The notes: generated from the sequence alone by a model not told the origin. A stretch of 64,000 nt of DNA from Clostridium sp. M62/1 (GCF_020736365.1 NZ_CP085988.1:3106001-3170000); one strand, 5' to 3'; shown: positions 45,118-54,296, counted from the stretch's first letter. A program made the numbers and translations.

Positions 45118-45813
45118 ATGGCAATCAAAACCCTATACACTGCGGTCGGCCGGTTTGAGAGAAGGACAAACGGCTGCAACCGCAGTTGTCCAATCATCCT
45201 GTTAGGCGGTCAAGAGTACATGGTCGATATGCAGGAAATGGTGATTTGGAGCATGCTCAACTGGAGAATCCTGCGCTGGGATGACATCGCACAAGAATAC
45301 GAAAAGCTATCCACCGCATCCGGTTACTGTACCGAGCGGTCTTGGGAAGACTGTACAAACCGCCTGCTGACCCGTGGCCTTCTGGTATCCGGCAGTGGTG
45401 AAACAGAATACGATGCTCTGTATGACCTGCTTGGCTCGCTCAGCATTATCCCAACCAGCGGACCGTTCTTCCTCCGGCTCGCCTCTTTTGTCAAGCTGAC
45501 GCTGCTGGCACATGTTCCGGTATCCGCCGCGCGGAAACTGTTCCAGAAAGAGAAACGCACCAAATACGAAGCTCTGGTCATGCGCCTTGCCGGACAAGCC
45601 CTGCTCTCCACTGCTGAGATCATCAAGTGCATAGATAAAAATATTTCCCGTCTCCCCAATGAATGTGCGCTTTTGGATTCCCTCTACGGCGATGAAACGA
45701 CCACCAGTGACAACATTGCCAGCATGGTCAAAATCAGCCAGAGCAGCAAGCCGGTGACATTAGCCGTTGCCAATCTTTATCTGCGGCAGCAGATTATCTT
45801 TGAGAGGGTATGA
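45118..45813 (+). CDS. ICE protein of unknown function (wHTH-like)
   Basis: 231 residues, AAAAGGAGGTATCGAAAT before ATG. Two helical halves; MQEMVIWSMLNWRILRWDDIAQEYEKL followed by CTNRLLTRGLLVSGSGETEYDAL looks like a winged helix. Its last bases overlap the next gene by 4. No known family. Confidence 0.5.
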   Translation: MAIKTLYTAVGRFERRTNGCNRSCPIILLGGQEYMVDMQEMVIWSMLNWRILRWDDIAQEYEKLSTASGYCTERSWEDCTNRLLTRGLLVSGSGETEYDALYDLLGSLSIIPTSGPFFLRLASFVKLTLLAHVPVSAARKLFQKEKRTKYEALVMRLAGQALLSTAEIIKCIDKNISRLPNECALLDSLYGDETTTSDNIASMVKISQSSKPVTLAVANLYLRQQIIFERV

Positions 45814-46271
45814 GCATGATGGAACAATGGACTCTTTTTCCCACTGTATTGCAGAGAAAGTTTCTGCTCACTCTGCTGGCCGGAATCGCCAGTGCGGGAA
45901 TCAGCGTCATCATCTGCGTGGCGACTAAAGATCATATCCTGCTGGCATTGGGAATTATCGTACTCTGCGCCTGTCTTATATCCTGTAGAGGAATCTGGGT
46001 GACTGCGGCACATAAGAACTACGAAGTAGTGGAAGGCATCTGCGCCGGTATCAGTACACCTATGCTCCGCCGCTACCGCAAAGTACATCTGATAGACAGC
46101 CATGGCGTAGAGATCACACTGCTTCTCAGTAAATCGGCCCGGCTTAAAATAGGCGAACCCTACCGATTTTACTTTCAGAAAGGGGCACGACCTACCGTTG
46201 GAAATGACTATCTGGATGCCGCACTTTCAACGAACAGCTTTTTGGGCTATGAAGCAATCAGCGAGCCGTAG
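45810..46271 (+). CDS. Small membrane protein of unknown function
   Basis: 153 residues. Two membrane helices near the N-terminus (about 14-35 and 40-60), then a beta-rich soluble part (YRKVHLIDSHGVEITLLLSKSARLKIGEPYRFYF). The start overlaps the previous stop. Function unknown. Confidence 0.5.
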   Translation: MSMMEQWTLFPTVLQRKFLLTLLAGIASAGISVIICVATKDHILLALGIIVLCACLISCRGIWVTAAHKNYEVVEGICAGISTPMLRRYRKVHLIDSHGVEITLLLSKSARLKIGEPYRFYFQKGARPTVGNDYLDAALSTNSFLGYEAISEP

Positions 46272-46429
46272 AAAGCGGAACTGAAAGATATGACTGACAT
46301 CCCCCTAATGTTTTTTGAGGGAACAGAAATCTATTTATATTGCAATCATTTTACAAAAAGGATTCAACTCCTTGACAAAGTGATGTATAATGTACTTTAT
46401 GTAAATTAGCATCAAGGAGTTTTAGAGAT

Positions 46430-47221
46430 ATGAAAAAACTAATAGAAGTATCATTAAAATCTATCATTTTCTTTATTGGATGGGCAATTTTCGTATCAGT
46501 TATACCGATTCCTGATATTGACAATACAGCGTTGTGGAGGTTTTTTGCAGAACTAATACCGTTTTTGGCGATTGTTATTATGACCGTCATTTTTTGGTTT
46601 GTAGATCGTAAAAAAACCAAGTTACATCTCACACAGCGCCCCGTCTATAGCAGTGTATTAGGAGGGACAGTTGGACTAAGTTGGTTAGGTATATCTGTCG
46701 GTATTTTGCTTTTTACCGGGTCTGCACGGATAGAAGGTACTAATCATATTTCTATGCTCTGGCTCTGGATACTATCAGCCTTTATCAACACAATTATGCA
46801 GGAAATGTTGGTTCGTGGTTATCTATATCAGATGATAAAGAGAAACTACAATGTAGTTGCGGCAACTGTTGTGTCTACCATGCTGTTTACTTTTGCACAT
46901 GGAGGTGCTTTTGAAGCAGGAACTCTCCCTGTTTTGAATGTTTTGACAATGAGTTTGTTTATGACAGCAGTTTTGGAATATACAAATTCTTTAATTGCCC
47001 CTATAATCGTTCATTTTCTCTGGAATAGTGTAGGAGCGATTATTTTGGGAGGAGTATCACTTGCAGAGGACTATCCACATTTGTTTAATATGACATTCGG
47101 TGGCAATCAACTGCTATCTGGTGGAATTTATAAAATTGAAGGCAGTGTTGTAGTATTTGTTTTGAATGTGATTATGATAATTGGATTTATTATGGCAAAG
47201 AAAAAGAAGAATATTGCATAA
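46430..47221 (+). CDS. CPBP-family intramembrane protease (Abi)
   Basis: 263 residues, about seven hydrophobic segments. The CPBP/Rce1-like motifs are NTIMQEMLVRGYLYQ (usual EExxxR, here with Gln for the first Glu), FTFAHGG and HFLWNSVG. Members serve bacteriocin immunity, abortive infection or prenyl-protein processing. The gene is far more AT-rich than its neighbours and has its own promoter-like TTGACA upstream and its own terminator, so it looks like a later insertion. The altered Glu could affect catalysis. Confidence 0.78.
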   Translation: MKKLIEVSLKSIIFFIGWAIFVSVIPIPDIDNTALWRFFAELIPFLAIVIMTVIFWFVDRKKTKLHLTQRPVYSSVLGGTVGLSWLGISVGILLFTGSARIEGTNHISMLWLWILSAFINTIMQEMLVRGYLYQMIKRNYNVVAATVVSTMLFTFAHGGAFEAGTLPVLNVLTMSLFMTAVLEYTNSLIAPIIVHFLWNSVGAIILGGVSLAEDYPHLFNMTFGGNQLLSGGIYKIEGSVVVFVLNVIMIIGFIMAKKKKNIA

Positions 47222-47254
47222 GAAGTCACAAACCAACAATCATGAAGTTGTTTT

Positions 47255-47319
47255 GAAATGCTCCTTTTATGATGACAGTTTATTTTCACTGTCTCCCATA
47301 AAGGGAGCATTTCATTTTC
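47255..47319 (+). terminator. Terminator after the CPBP gene
   Basis: Long stem GAAATGCTCC(T)TTTAT...ATAAA(G)GGAGCATTTC, followed by ATTTTCC. Confidence 0.8.
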
Positions 47320-47388
47320 CTTATATTTTGCAGAATACATTCCTTCCGTCCCTATTTATTAGGTAGATAAAAGAAAGGAGGGTTTCCC

Positions 47389-47997
47389 ATGTATAAGCCC
47401 CACACCATTGAACAATACAAAGTCTATCGCTTTCTGGAAGAAAACTTTGCGCTGGAGCATTTCCTGCTCGCTCCTTTGTCACGCTTCGGACTGATGCTGG
47501 AGGACAAAACCGATGAGAAAATCGCGTTTGCCTTTCTCAATAACTGTGTGCAGGAAATACCCGTACCAGCTCCAGCCGATCCGGAAACGGTAACCGCTTT
47601 TCTAAAACAATTCCGCAGCCTTACGCCCCACCCAGTCATCCATGACTTTGAAGCGCTGACCCGCTGGTGGCTGGACAATCCCAACCCGCTTACCTACCAG
47701 CAGGCGCTTGGTATGTCCGATGATCTCTACCGCCATTTTCTGTCTCATCCTTTGATCAGTGAAGATGAGGCCCTTCGGCTGGCACGCAAAGGACTCGTTA
47801 CCGAATCGGAATATAATGACCTGCAGCTATGGTATTTCAACGGCCATACAATGTCCTGCTGGTTTGGTCCTCTGGGAGTAGATGGCACCGGCAGCCTATA
47901 CGGTCTGACCTTTGACTATCAAACGGCATCCCCAACAAAGACTCAATTCTACCTTTTGGATGACTACTACCGTGTTATGAACCATCTTACAGAGTAA
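47389..47997 (+). CDS. ICE protein of unknown function
   Basis: 202 residues, AAAGGAGGGTTTCCC before ATG. Soluble; first part helical, last part aromatic (WYFNGHTMSCWFGPLGVDGTGSLYG). No motif that I can assign. It follows the CPBP cargo and precedes the ssb leader RNA. Confidence 0.45.
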   Translation: MYKPHTIEQYKVYRFLEENFALEHFLLAPLSRFGLMLEDKTDEKIAFAFLNNCVQEIPVPAPADPETVTAFLKQFRSLTPHPVIHDFEALTRWWLDNPNPLTYQQALGMSDDLYRHFLSHPLISEDEALRLARKGLVTESEYNDLQLWYFNGHTMSCWFGPLGVDGTGSLYGLTFDYQTASPTKTQFYLLDDYYRVMNHLTE

Positions 47998-48063
47998 GAC
48001 CTTTTCAACTACTACATATCGTGCTTGTCACTGGCAATAAATCTATATATAGTGTTTTATATC

Positions 48064-48092
48064 TTGACAGACACAAGATCCAGTGCTATACT
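48064..48092 (+). promoter_or_regulatory. Consensus sigma-A promoter
   Basis: TTGACA, 17-bp spacer, TATACT. It drives the structured leader and probably ssb. Confidence 0.85.
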
Positions 48093-48098
48093 GAACTT

Positions 48099-48255
48099 GT
48101 AATTGATTTTTGTGCGTATCCCATTTGGGAATACAGGTCTTTTTGATCTGTACCGTAGGCCAAAAGCCTGCATTGCACACGCTGTTAAGTTTGTATGCAA
48201 GTGTCAGTGATTTTTTGCGCCCTTTTAGGGCCGAAAAACTGCTGGCACTTTTTTA
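48099..48255 (+). ncRNA. Structured leader RNA with terminator, upstream of ssb
   Basis: The predicted transcript starts about 7 bases after the -10 box. A closing stem (TGTGC / GCACA) encloses three hairpins: GTAT(C)CC-ATTT-GGGAATAC, CAGGTC-TTTTT-GATCTG, and AGGC-CAAAA-GCCT. A second hairpin (AAGTGTCAG...CTGCTGGCACTT) with a T-run follows and could stop transcription. It looks like an attenuator or a separate small RNA. I do not recognise the class. Confidence 0.6.
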
Positions 48256-48290
48256 TATAGATAATAATGCCAATGGCAGAAAGGAGTGTT

Positions 48291-48692
48291 ATGGCACAGA
48301 TTTTTGTGTTCGGGCGCGTCATGAACGACCTCGTACCCAAAGAAAGCCAGTCCAAACAAAGCTATGTATGCTTTGATCTGATGGAACGCACCAAAAACTG
48401 GACGCAGTTCTATCAGGTATGGGCCTGGGATGCAGATGTCACCCGGCTCATGCAATTCAAGGTCAAAAAAGGCAGTATGATCTGGCTTGCCGGCTCACAG
48501 CGGCTGGTAGATGTTCGCATGAAGGACGGTAAATTGGAAAAGAAACTGAAGGTCAGTCTAAATGACTTTGGTTTCCTCCCCAAACAGCCCGCCACAGCGA
48601 ACAGACAGGAGAATGACCCGGACATTACTGCGGAACCCGCACCGCCTCCCACAGAGGTATTGGACGGTGACCGTGAATCCCTGCCGGAGTAG
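48291..48692 (+). CDS. ssb: Single-stranded DNA-binding protein
   Basis: 133 residues from ATG 48291, chosen for AAAGGAGTGTT. OB-fold pattern: IFVFGRVMNDL, WTQFYQVWAWDADVTRL, GSMIWLAGSQRLVDVRM. A Pro/Glu-rich acidic tail ends ESLPE. It would protect single-stranded element DNA in transfer or replication. Confidence 0.8.
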   Translation: MAQIFVFGRVMNDLVPKESQSKQSYVCFDLMERTKNWTQFYQVWAWDADVTRLMQFKVKKGSMIWLAGSQRLVDVRMKDGKLEKKLKVSLNDFGFLPKQPATANRQENDPDITAEPAPPPTEVLDGDRESLPE

Positions 48693-48707
48693 TTTACTTC
48701 GGCGCCC

Positions 48708-48770
48708 AAGAGGGACCGTATCAAGTTTTTCAGAATGAAACTGAAAGCTTGGTGCGGTCCCTCTTTTTTT
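48708..48770 (+). terminator. Strong terminator after ssb
   Basis: Stem of more than 20 bp starting AGAGGGACCG and ending CGGTCCCTCT, then seven T. Confidence 0.92.
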
Positions 48771-48807
48771 GTTTTCCAACAAATTCAGAAAAAGGATGGT
48801 ATCAAAC

Positions 48808-49623
48808 ATGAATAATGACAGAGGACTTTTGAGTGGCAGCATCACGATCCTGATTGGTGCGGTCATCGCAATTATGGCTCTGGTACGCGGGCCCTGGCAA
48901 GTCTGGCTGCTTCTGGGCGTTTTCACTCTCTGGGGACTGTGGGTAGTTTTGATCCTGCTTCTCCCCTATATGCAGCAGGCTAAACGGCATCGCCAGCGTC
49001 AGCAGCGCACCAGACAACTCCATGCAGAAGGCATCCAAACAAGAAATTTTGAAATTCCTGACCTGGGCAGCACCAGCTCCGATGACCTGCTGGTTCGCCA
49101 CACCAACCATCGTATTCTGGCATATCTGCGCTCCGCTTATCCGCAAGCCACCTTCGAGTGGTGTGAAAAGCAGCCGGAGCAGCTGATCCGCAATGGCGGT
49201 ACCGGCCGCATCCGTGTTTTTGGCATTGACGAGTTTGATCACGCTGATGTGACACTGGATCAGAACGCCAATATCAAATGCGATATGGTCAAGATCGTTC
49301 CGCTATCCAAGGTCGGCGGAGAAACCGGTGAGGATGATACAACACCTCCGAACAGGCAGCCCGTTGATCCCCGTATCTGGTATGAAACACAGGGACGCTC
49401 TGTACTGGAAACACTGATCTCCGACCTTAATTCCCGTGGGCACAGCAAACTGACGCTTCGGGAAGACGGTGATATCTGCATTGAGCAGGGCGAAGATGCT
49501 GTTTCTCAGGAGCATCTGAACAACTTTCCCCAGAAGGTCTACTGGCCCCGTCTGGCAGAGGTACTGGAAAGCAATGGTCTGGCCGCAGAAGTCACTGCCC
49601 AGGGCATTCAGGTGTCCTGGTAA
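48808..49623 (+). CDS. Membrane-anchored ICE protein of unknown function
   Basis: About 271 residues; ATG 48808 is preferred, though 48796 has a similar claim. Two close helices (about 10-55), a basic loop (KRHRQRQQRTRQ), and a soluble domain with LRSAYPQATFEWCEKQPEQL and GRIRVFGIDEFDHADVTL. No known family. It may sit at the membrane near the transfer machine. Confidence 0.5.
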   Translation: MNNDRGLLSGSITILIGAVIAIMALVRGPWQVWLLLGVFTLWGLWVVLILLLPYMQQAKRHRQRQQRTRQLHAEGIQTRNFEIPDLGSTSSDDLLVRHTNHRILAYLRSAYPQATFEWCEKQPEQLIRNGGTGRIRVFGIDEFDHADVTLDQNANIKCDMVKIVPLSKVGGETGEDDTTPPNRQPVDPRIWYETQGRSVLETLISDLNSRGHSKLTLREDGDICIEQGEDAVSQEHLNNFPQKVYWPRLAEVLESNGLAAEVTAQGIQVSW

Positions 49624-49668
49624 TGCTTCTGACGCCAAGGAGCGAAGAGAAAGGAGTGAACTTGACGA

Positions 49669-50742
49669 ATGAAATCAGGACTTACCATCGTGGAAATGGC
49701 ACAGCAGATTGAACGCCAATCCAAACTCAAGCAAGACTATTTGCTTGATACCAGACGGCTTCAAGTAGAACCTTTTGGTTCTCAACTTTATCTCCATACC
49801 TTTGATGACCACGATGACCCACTGGTAGAGCCATTGGAGATTAACCAGATCGCCCATCGGCAGATCGGCACACATCTGAAGATTCCGGCTGCTTACTATG
49901 ACCGTATGCTTTCCGATTATCCAGAACTGCTGGCGGAGAATGTGAATTCCTGGTTCCAGCGGGAACCGACCCAGCGTATGGTCCGCACTCTGGATGGCAC
50001 TGTACGGGCGTTTTTGAGCAACCGCTATCGCCGCATTGACAATCTGGACATTGCAGAAATCGTCCTCCCTGTCATTCAGCAAATGGAGGACGCCTATTTT
50101 GAAAGCTGCCAGATCACGGACAGCCGTATGTACATCAAGGTAGTCAACAAGCGGCTTGAAGCCGAAGTTGTACCCGGTGACATCGTACAGTCCGGCGTTA
50201 TCATCAGCAATAGCGAAGTTGGACTGGGTTCCGTCAACATCCAGCCTTTGGTCTATCGGCTGGTATGCAGTAACGGCATGGTCGTCAACGATGCCCAGAC
50301 TCGCCGCACTCACATCGGCCGGGTCAATGAGGCAGATGAAAACTTTCAACTGTTCTCACAGGAGACATTGGCCGCTGATGACCACGCATTTGCCATGAAG
50401 ATCAAAGATACCGTGATGGCCGCCGTGGATGAAACGCGGTTTACACGGGTAGTTGGCATGATGCGTGAAGCCACAACCGTTCAGATGAATACCACTGATA
50501 TTCCCGGCGTTGTCCGTCTGGCAAGCAAGGATTTCAATATCACCGAGGAAGAAAGCACCGGCGTTCTGCAGCGTCTGATTGAAGGCAAGGATCTGACCCT
50601 CTATGGGCTATCCAATGCCGTAACACGCTTTAGTCAGGATGTGGACAGCTATGACCGCGCCACTGCCCTGGAGGGGATCGGATACAATATCCTGTCCATG
50701 CCCCGACAGCAGTGGAACCGTATCAATCAGATGGCCGCCTGA
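49669..50742 (+). CDS. DUF932 phage/plasmid-like protein
   Basis: 357 residues with the usual DUF932 pattern: IAHRQIGTHLKIPAAYYDRML, RAFLSNRYRRIDNLDIAE and RLVCSNGMVVNDAQTRRTHIGRVNE. DUF932 proteins are common on plasmids, phages and ICEs, and are linked to DNA replication or recombination; the exact activity is not known. It is followed closely by the next gene and belongs to a DNA-metabolism unit with ssb. Confidence 0.82.
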   Translation: MKSGLTIVEMAQQIERQSKLKQDYLLDTRRLQVEPFGSQLYLHTFDDHDDPLVEPLEINQIAHRQIGTHLKIPAAYYDRMLSDYPELLAENVNSWFQREPTQRMVRTLDGTVRAFLSNRYRRIDNLDIAEIVLPVIQQMEDAYFESCQITDSRMYIKVVNKRLEAEVVPGDIVQSGVIISNSEVGLGSVNIQPLVYRLVCSNGMVVNDAQTRRTHIGRVNEADENFQLFSQETLAADDHAFAMKIKDTVMAAVDETRFTRVVGMMREATTVQMNTTDIPGVVRLASKDFNITEEESTGVLQRLIEGKDLTLYGLSNAVTRFSQDVDSYDRATALEGIGYNILSMPRQQWNRINQMAA

Positions 50743-50780
50743 CCATCTGCAACCATCACAGTTTTTAAGGAGGAACCACT

Positions 50781-51614
50781 ATGTATAATCAGAACAGCGA
50801 TTTGATGAAACAGGAAAAATTCATGCTCCCCACTATGATCGAAGGCGATTTCAGCGCCGAGGAACTGGCTGAGGACGCCGATGGTCTGCAGATGAGTTTT
50901 CAGCGTGTCAAGATTCCCGCCGGCGGCACACTCCAGTTTGAGATGCCGTCCGATGATCCGGACAATCCCGACTATGAAAAGAATCTGGTAGGCGTTATTC
51001 TGCATAACCACGCCACCTGCGCCTACTGGCCGGCTGGCAGCGAATATGACGACGATACCACGCCGCTTTGTTCTTCTGTGGATGGCAAGGTTGGCATCGG
51101 CACTCCCGGAGGCGCCTGTGCTGCCTGCGTGATGAACCGCTTTGGTTCTGCACCTGATGGCAGCAAGGGAAAAGCCTGTAAAAATATGCGTGTGCTCTAC
51201 CTGCTTCGCAGTGGTGAATACATGCCTCTGCAGGTAAATCTGCCTCCTACCAGCATCAAGCCCTTCAAGGAATTTCTGAACCGGGCCTTCATGCTCCGCC
51301 GCCGCGCCACTTACGGCAGTATCGTGCAGATTGGTCTCAAGCGTGAGAACAACGGCACCAATGACTACAGTGTTGCTACCTTCAAACTGCTGCAGGATTT
51401 CCAGGGCGAGGAGCTGGCTCAGATCCGGGCTTACGCCAACAGTTTTAAGGAGCAGATCAAACTCCTGCTCCAGCAGCGTGCCGAAATCACTGAGGAGCAG
51501 CGCGACACCGGCTGCGATTATGTAATCGAGCCTGGCGCCATGACCAACGAGCCGGCAGATGGTCACTATACTGTCAGCCAGATCAATGGTGACTGCGAAC
51601 AGCTGCCTGCATAA
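50781..51614 (+). CDS. ICE protein of unknown function beside DUF932
   Basis: 277 residues, AAGGAGGAACCACT before ATG. A beta-rich first half (VKIPAGGTLQFEMPSDDPDNPD), a Cys group (GGACAACVMNRF, KACKNM), then a helical part. Its place next to DUF932 and ssb hints at DNA binding, such as a second ssDNA-binding or annealing protein. No firm family. Confidence 0.5.
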   Translation: MYNQNSDLMKQEKFMLPTMIEGDFSAEELAEDADGLQMSFQRVKIPAGGTLQFEMPSDDPDNPDYEKNLVGVILHNHATCAYWPAGSEYDDDTTPLCSSVDGKVGIGTPGGACAACVMNRFGSAPDGSKGKACKNMRVLYLLRSGEYMPLQVNLPPTSIKPFKEFLNRAFMLRRRATYGSIVQIGLKRENNGTNDYSVATFKLLQDFQGEELAQIRAYANSFKEQIKLLLQQRAEITEEQRDTGCDYVIEPGAMTNEPADGHYTVSQINGDCEQLPA

Positions 51615-51652
51615 GTATCTTGATGTGGTTTGTGCCACATGACACATAAACA

Positions 51653-51698
51653 AAGGGATGCCTTCGGTCTAACACACCGGAGGTATCCCTCTTTTTTT
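51653..51698 (+). terminator. Intrinsic terminator
   Basis: AGGGATGCCTTCGG...CCGGAGGTATCCCT stem with wobble pairs, followed by seven T. Confidence 0.85.
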
Positions 51699-51717
51699 AT
51701 TTAAGGAGGAAACCACT

Positions 51718-52257
51718 ATGTTATGTGAAGTACCATTAAACAAAGAACAGCAGGCATTTGCCGCCGATCATCATGGTCTAGTCTACAAGTTTTTAAATGA
51801 AAACCGTCTGCCGGAAGATGAGTTTTACGATGTGATCATTTTTGGCTATCTCCGAGCAGTGTATCGCTATTTCAACGAGCCCAAGCTTCAGAAATACTCC
51901 TTCGCCACAATCAGCTGGAAATCAATGCAGGGGGCTTTATCTAATTACAATCGATACCAAACTCGCCGCAAACGCAATATGGAGGTTCTCAGTATTCATG
52001 TCGGGTTATATCCCGATGGTGCGCCTTTAGAAGATACCATTCCTGCCCATGACCCAATCATGCAGCAGTTGGAAATGGATCTTCTTCTCCACGAGCTGGC
52101 CGGCAGAGTCTCTAAGCAGCAAATGGATATTGTGCATCTGAAACAGGGCGGCTATGGCATCCGTGAGATTGCCCGCACCCAGAAGGTTCCTATGCGGCGC
52201 ATTAAAGAGTTGCTGGCTGAAGTCCATGATGTGCTGCTGGATATTTGCTATGGATGA
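51718..52257 (+). CDS. Second sigma-70 family factor of the ICE
   Basis: 179 residues, AAGGAGGAAACCACT before ATG. Region 2 pattern FYDVIIFGYLRAVYRYF and FATISWKSMQGALSNYNRY; region 4 HTH YGIREIARTQKVPMRRIKELL. It is distinct from the factor at 44476, so the element has two sigma-like regulators. Confidence 0.78.
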   Translation: MLCEVPLNKEQQAFAADHHGLVYKFLNENRLPEDEFYDVIIFGYLRAVYRYFNEPKLQKYSFATISWKSMQGALSNYNRYQTRRKRNMEVLSIHVGLYPDGAPLEDTIPAHDPIMQQLEMDLLLHELAGRVSKQQMDIVHLKQGGYGIREIARTQKVPMRRIKELLAEVHDVLLDICYG

Positions 52258-52320
52258 ACCCATTACAGATAAGAAATACCCTTACATCCACATTTTCAAA
52301 AAGATTGGAGGTCAAACCGA

Positions 52321-52566
52321 ATGAAGAAAGAAAAGAAACAGATCGTTTTGAATGGTTCTCTGCTGCGTCCACTGTCTGTTGGACGGGGTGCGATTCTGCA
52401 CGCCGGAGGAAACATCTACCATACTTCGCGTGTGGTGGCGATTCTGGAGGAGTCGGAGGATTGCGTCCGTTTTGAAACGCAGAACTCCCACTACCATCTC
52501 TCCATGTCCCCTTTTCCGCTGGCGGCTGTCAGTCCGCTCCCTGTGAGATTGGCCGCATGTGCGTGA
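52321..52566 (+). CDS. Small ICE protein of unknown function
   Basis: 81 residues, ATTGGAGGTCAAACCGA before ATG. Likely a small beta barrel (GSLLRPLSVGRGAILHAGGNIYHTSRVVAILEE). No known family. Confidence 0.5.
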   Translation: MKKEKKQIVLNGSLLRPLSVGRGAILHAGGNIYHTSRVVAILEESEDCVRFETQNSHYHLSMSPFPLAAVSPLPVRLAACA

Positions 52567-52621
52567 AGGGGCTGTAAATGGATTGGAACAGCCGGCTCAC
52601 GCTGACTATTCCACAAGTTCT

Positions 52622-52657
52622 GGCCGTGGCGGATACCATTCCGTCACGGCTCTTTTT
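52622..52657 (+). terminator. Intrinsic terminator
   Basis: GCCGTGGCGGA...TCCGTCACGGC then CTTTTT. It stands just before the Cys-cluster gene. Confidence 0.75.
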
Positions 52658-52670
52658 ATGGAGGAACAAA

Positions 52671-53354
52671 ATGAACGAAGAAATCATGAATGATATCCAA
52701 TCAGTCCGCCCCAAAGACCAGTTCACCTTTTCCTGCCGTCAATGCGGGGCGTGCTGCCGCAATATCGAAGGCTGTGTAATGGTGGAAAGTCTGGACGCCT
52801 ACCGTCTGGCTCGCTATCTCCGAACAAAAGGTGAGCCCATCGAAGGAATAGAGGATTTCCTGTTCCGTTACTGCGAACCAGAACCACTGACTGAGGAAGG
52901 CTTCCCTATCTATATGCTCAAGACAAAAGCCCCTAACGGCTCCTGCATCTTCCTTACGGATGGGCGCTGTTCTGTCTACCCTGCCCGTACCCGTACCTGC
53001 CGTATCTATCCTCTTACCGTAGGTCCAGGGGAGCGTGGCCGCGATTTTGAATACTGCCTGTGTCTGGACCGACACCAGAGCCACTTTACCGGCGGCCGGG
53101 TATCCGTCAAGGACTGGCTGTATCAGAATTTCAAGCGGGAAGACAAAGAATATGTAAAGCGGGAATATGAGATCGCTACCGAACTGGGCAAACTGATGCG
53201 CGCCATTGATCCTGCCATGTGGCCAGGCATTGTATTCAAGGTGCTCTACTACCGCTATTACAATTTTGATTTAGACCAGCCTTTTCAGCCTCAGTATGAG
53301 CAGAATAACCGGCATCTGTTAGCAGACCTGCACCGGATTGTCAGGGAACAGTAA
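52671..53354 (+). CDS. YkgJ-type cysteine-cluster protein
   Basis: 227 residues from ATG 52671 (TATGGAGGAACAAA upstream). YkgJ/CxxCxxCC pattern: CRQCGACCRNIEGC, then GSCIFLTDGRCSVYPARTRTCRIYP. Such proteins bind Fe-S or zinc; some act as metal-dependent enzymes. Role in the element unknown. Confidence 0.8.
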   Translation: MNEEIMNDIQSVRPKDQFTFSCRQCGACCRNIEGCVMVESLDAYRLARYLRTKGEPIEGIEDFLFRYCEPEPLTEEGFPIYMLKTKAPNGSCIFLTDGRCSVYPARTRTCRIYPLTVGPGERGRDFEYCLCLDRHQSHFTGGRVSVKDWLYQNFKREDKEYVKREYEIATELGKLMRAIDPAMWPGIVFKVLYYRYYNFDLDQPFQPQYEQNNRHLLADLHRIVREQ

Positions 53355-53389
53355 AAGGCAAATGGCTTTTAGAAAGGGGGCCTTATTTT

Positions 53390-53818
53390 ATGAATTTACA
53401 CGAAACAGCAATGGGGCAAAGATTTTTTAATGTTCAGCTCCCTGCACTGATCAACACACTCAAAGATATTGCGGCGGCGCTTTCTCGCCCTGCACCATCT
53501 GCTATATCCTTTCCGGCAGACCCACGCTTTCTCACTTCGCTCTATTATGGCGAATATGAAGCAGATGTGTTCAAGCCCGATAAACGCCTCGCACCTTTTA
53601 ACCAAGCAGTACATCAGAAAGAAAAAGCTCTGCTTCCGCTGCTCTCCAACGAGGCGTCCATCGCTTTTGAACAGTATCAGACTGCGGTACAATGTCGCAA
53701 TTCTGCTGTATTGGAGCAGGCATACGCCTCTGGTTACCGTACCGCTGTGCAGATGTTTGCGGCAGGCTTAGGCCCACAACCGCCAGTACCGGAACATGGG
53801 GAGGATAATAATGGATGA
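53390..53818 (+). CDS. ICE protein of unknown function
   Basis: 142 residues, AGAAAGGGGGCC upstream. Mostly helical (HQKEKALLPLLSNEASIAFEQYQTAVQ). The next gene overlaps its last bases. No known family. Confidence 0.5.
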   Translation: MNLHETAMGQRFFNVQLPALINTLKDIAAALSRPAPSAISFPADPRFLTSLYYGEYEADVFKPDKRLAPFNQAVHQKEKALLPLLSNEASIAFEQYQTAVQCRNSAVLEQAYASGYRTAVQMFAAGLGPQPPVPEHGEDNNG

Positions 53819-54296
53819 GAACAGACTGCCCAAACTGCCCCAGGAAGCTTTTCGGCCAATGATCGCACAATCAGTCCAACTGGAACAGTTTTTAGGGGAA
53901 GAACTGATTTTTTGCTTTCGGGATCTTGATGGCGTTCATACCTTTACTACCTGCTATGGCGATATCTACAAAACGGTCAATGCACTGCGGGACTATGTCC
54001 GGCTTCTGGAATCGGTGTGCGATCAGTGGGAGCTGACTGGATTCCATCGTGCTACCTACGAGTACCATGCAGAAAAACTGCGTAAAATTGCGGATAAACT
54101 GCAAGCTGGTATCGGCTACGACTATGACAAAGCGGTGGAAAAATGCAAAAAGAAACGCGCCAGAAAGTCCCACAGCAACGATGTCGGGGAAGATGCCCTT
54201 CTACTGACGGTACGGGCTGCCGGCAAGTCCGCTGACAATGAAAAGGAGGCTGCGCCTTATGAGGAAGATACCCCTTGGGAACCTGAACTCGAATAA
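53811..54296 (+). CDS. ICE protein of unknown function
   Basis: 161 residues from ATG 53811 (GGGGAGGATAATA upstream). Helical middle (GYDYDKAVEKCKKKRARKSHSN) with a Lys/Arg patch, acidic tail. Possibly nucleic-acid binding. Confidence 0.5.
   Translation: MDENRLPKLPQEAFRPMIAQSVQLEQFLGEELIFCFRDLDGVHTFTTCYGDIYKTVNALRDYVRLLESVCDQWELTGFHRATYEYHAEKLRKIADKLQAGIGYDYDKAVEKCKKKRARKSHSNDVGEDALLLTVRAAGKSADNEKEAAPYEEDTPWEPELE

Noticed and set aside
48099..48180. Cloverleaf-like fold that might be a tRNA
   Set aside because: No T-loop TTCRA, no proper acceptor stem or anticodon arm; it continues into a terminator before ssb.
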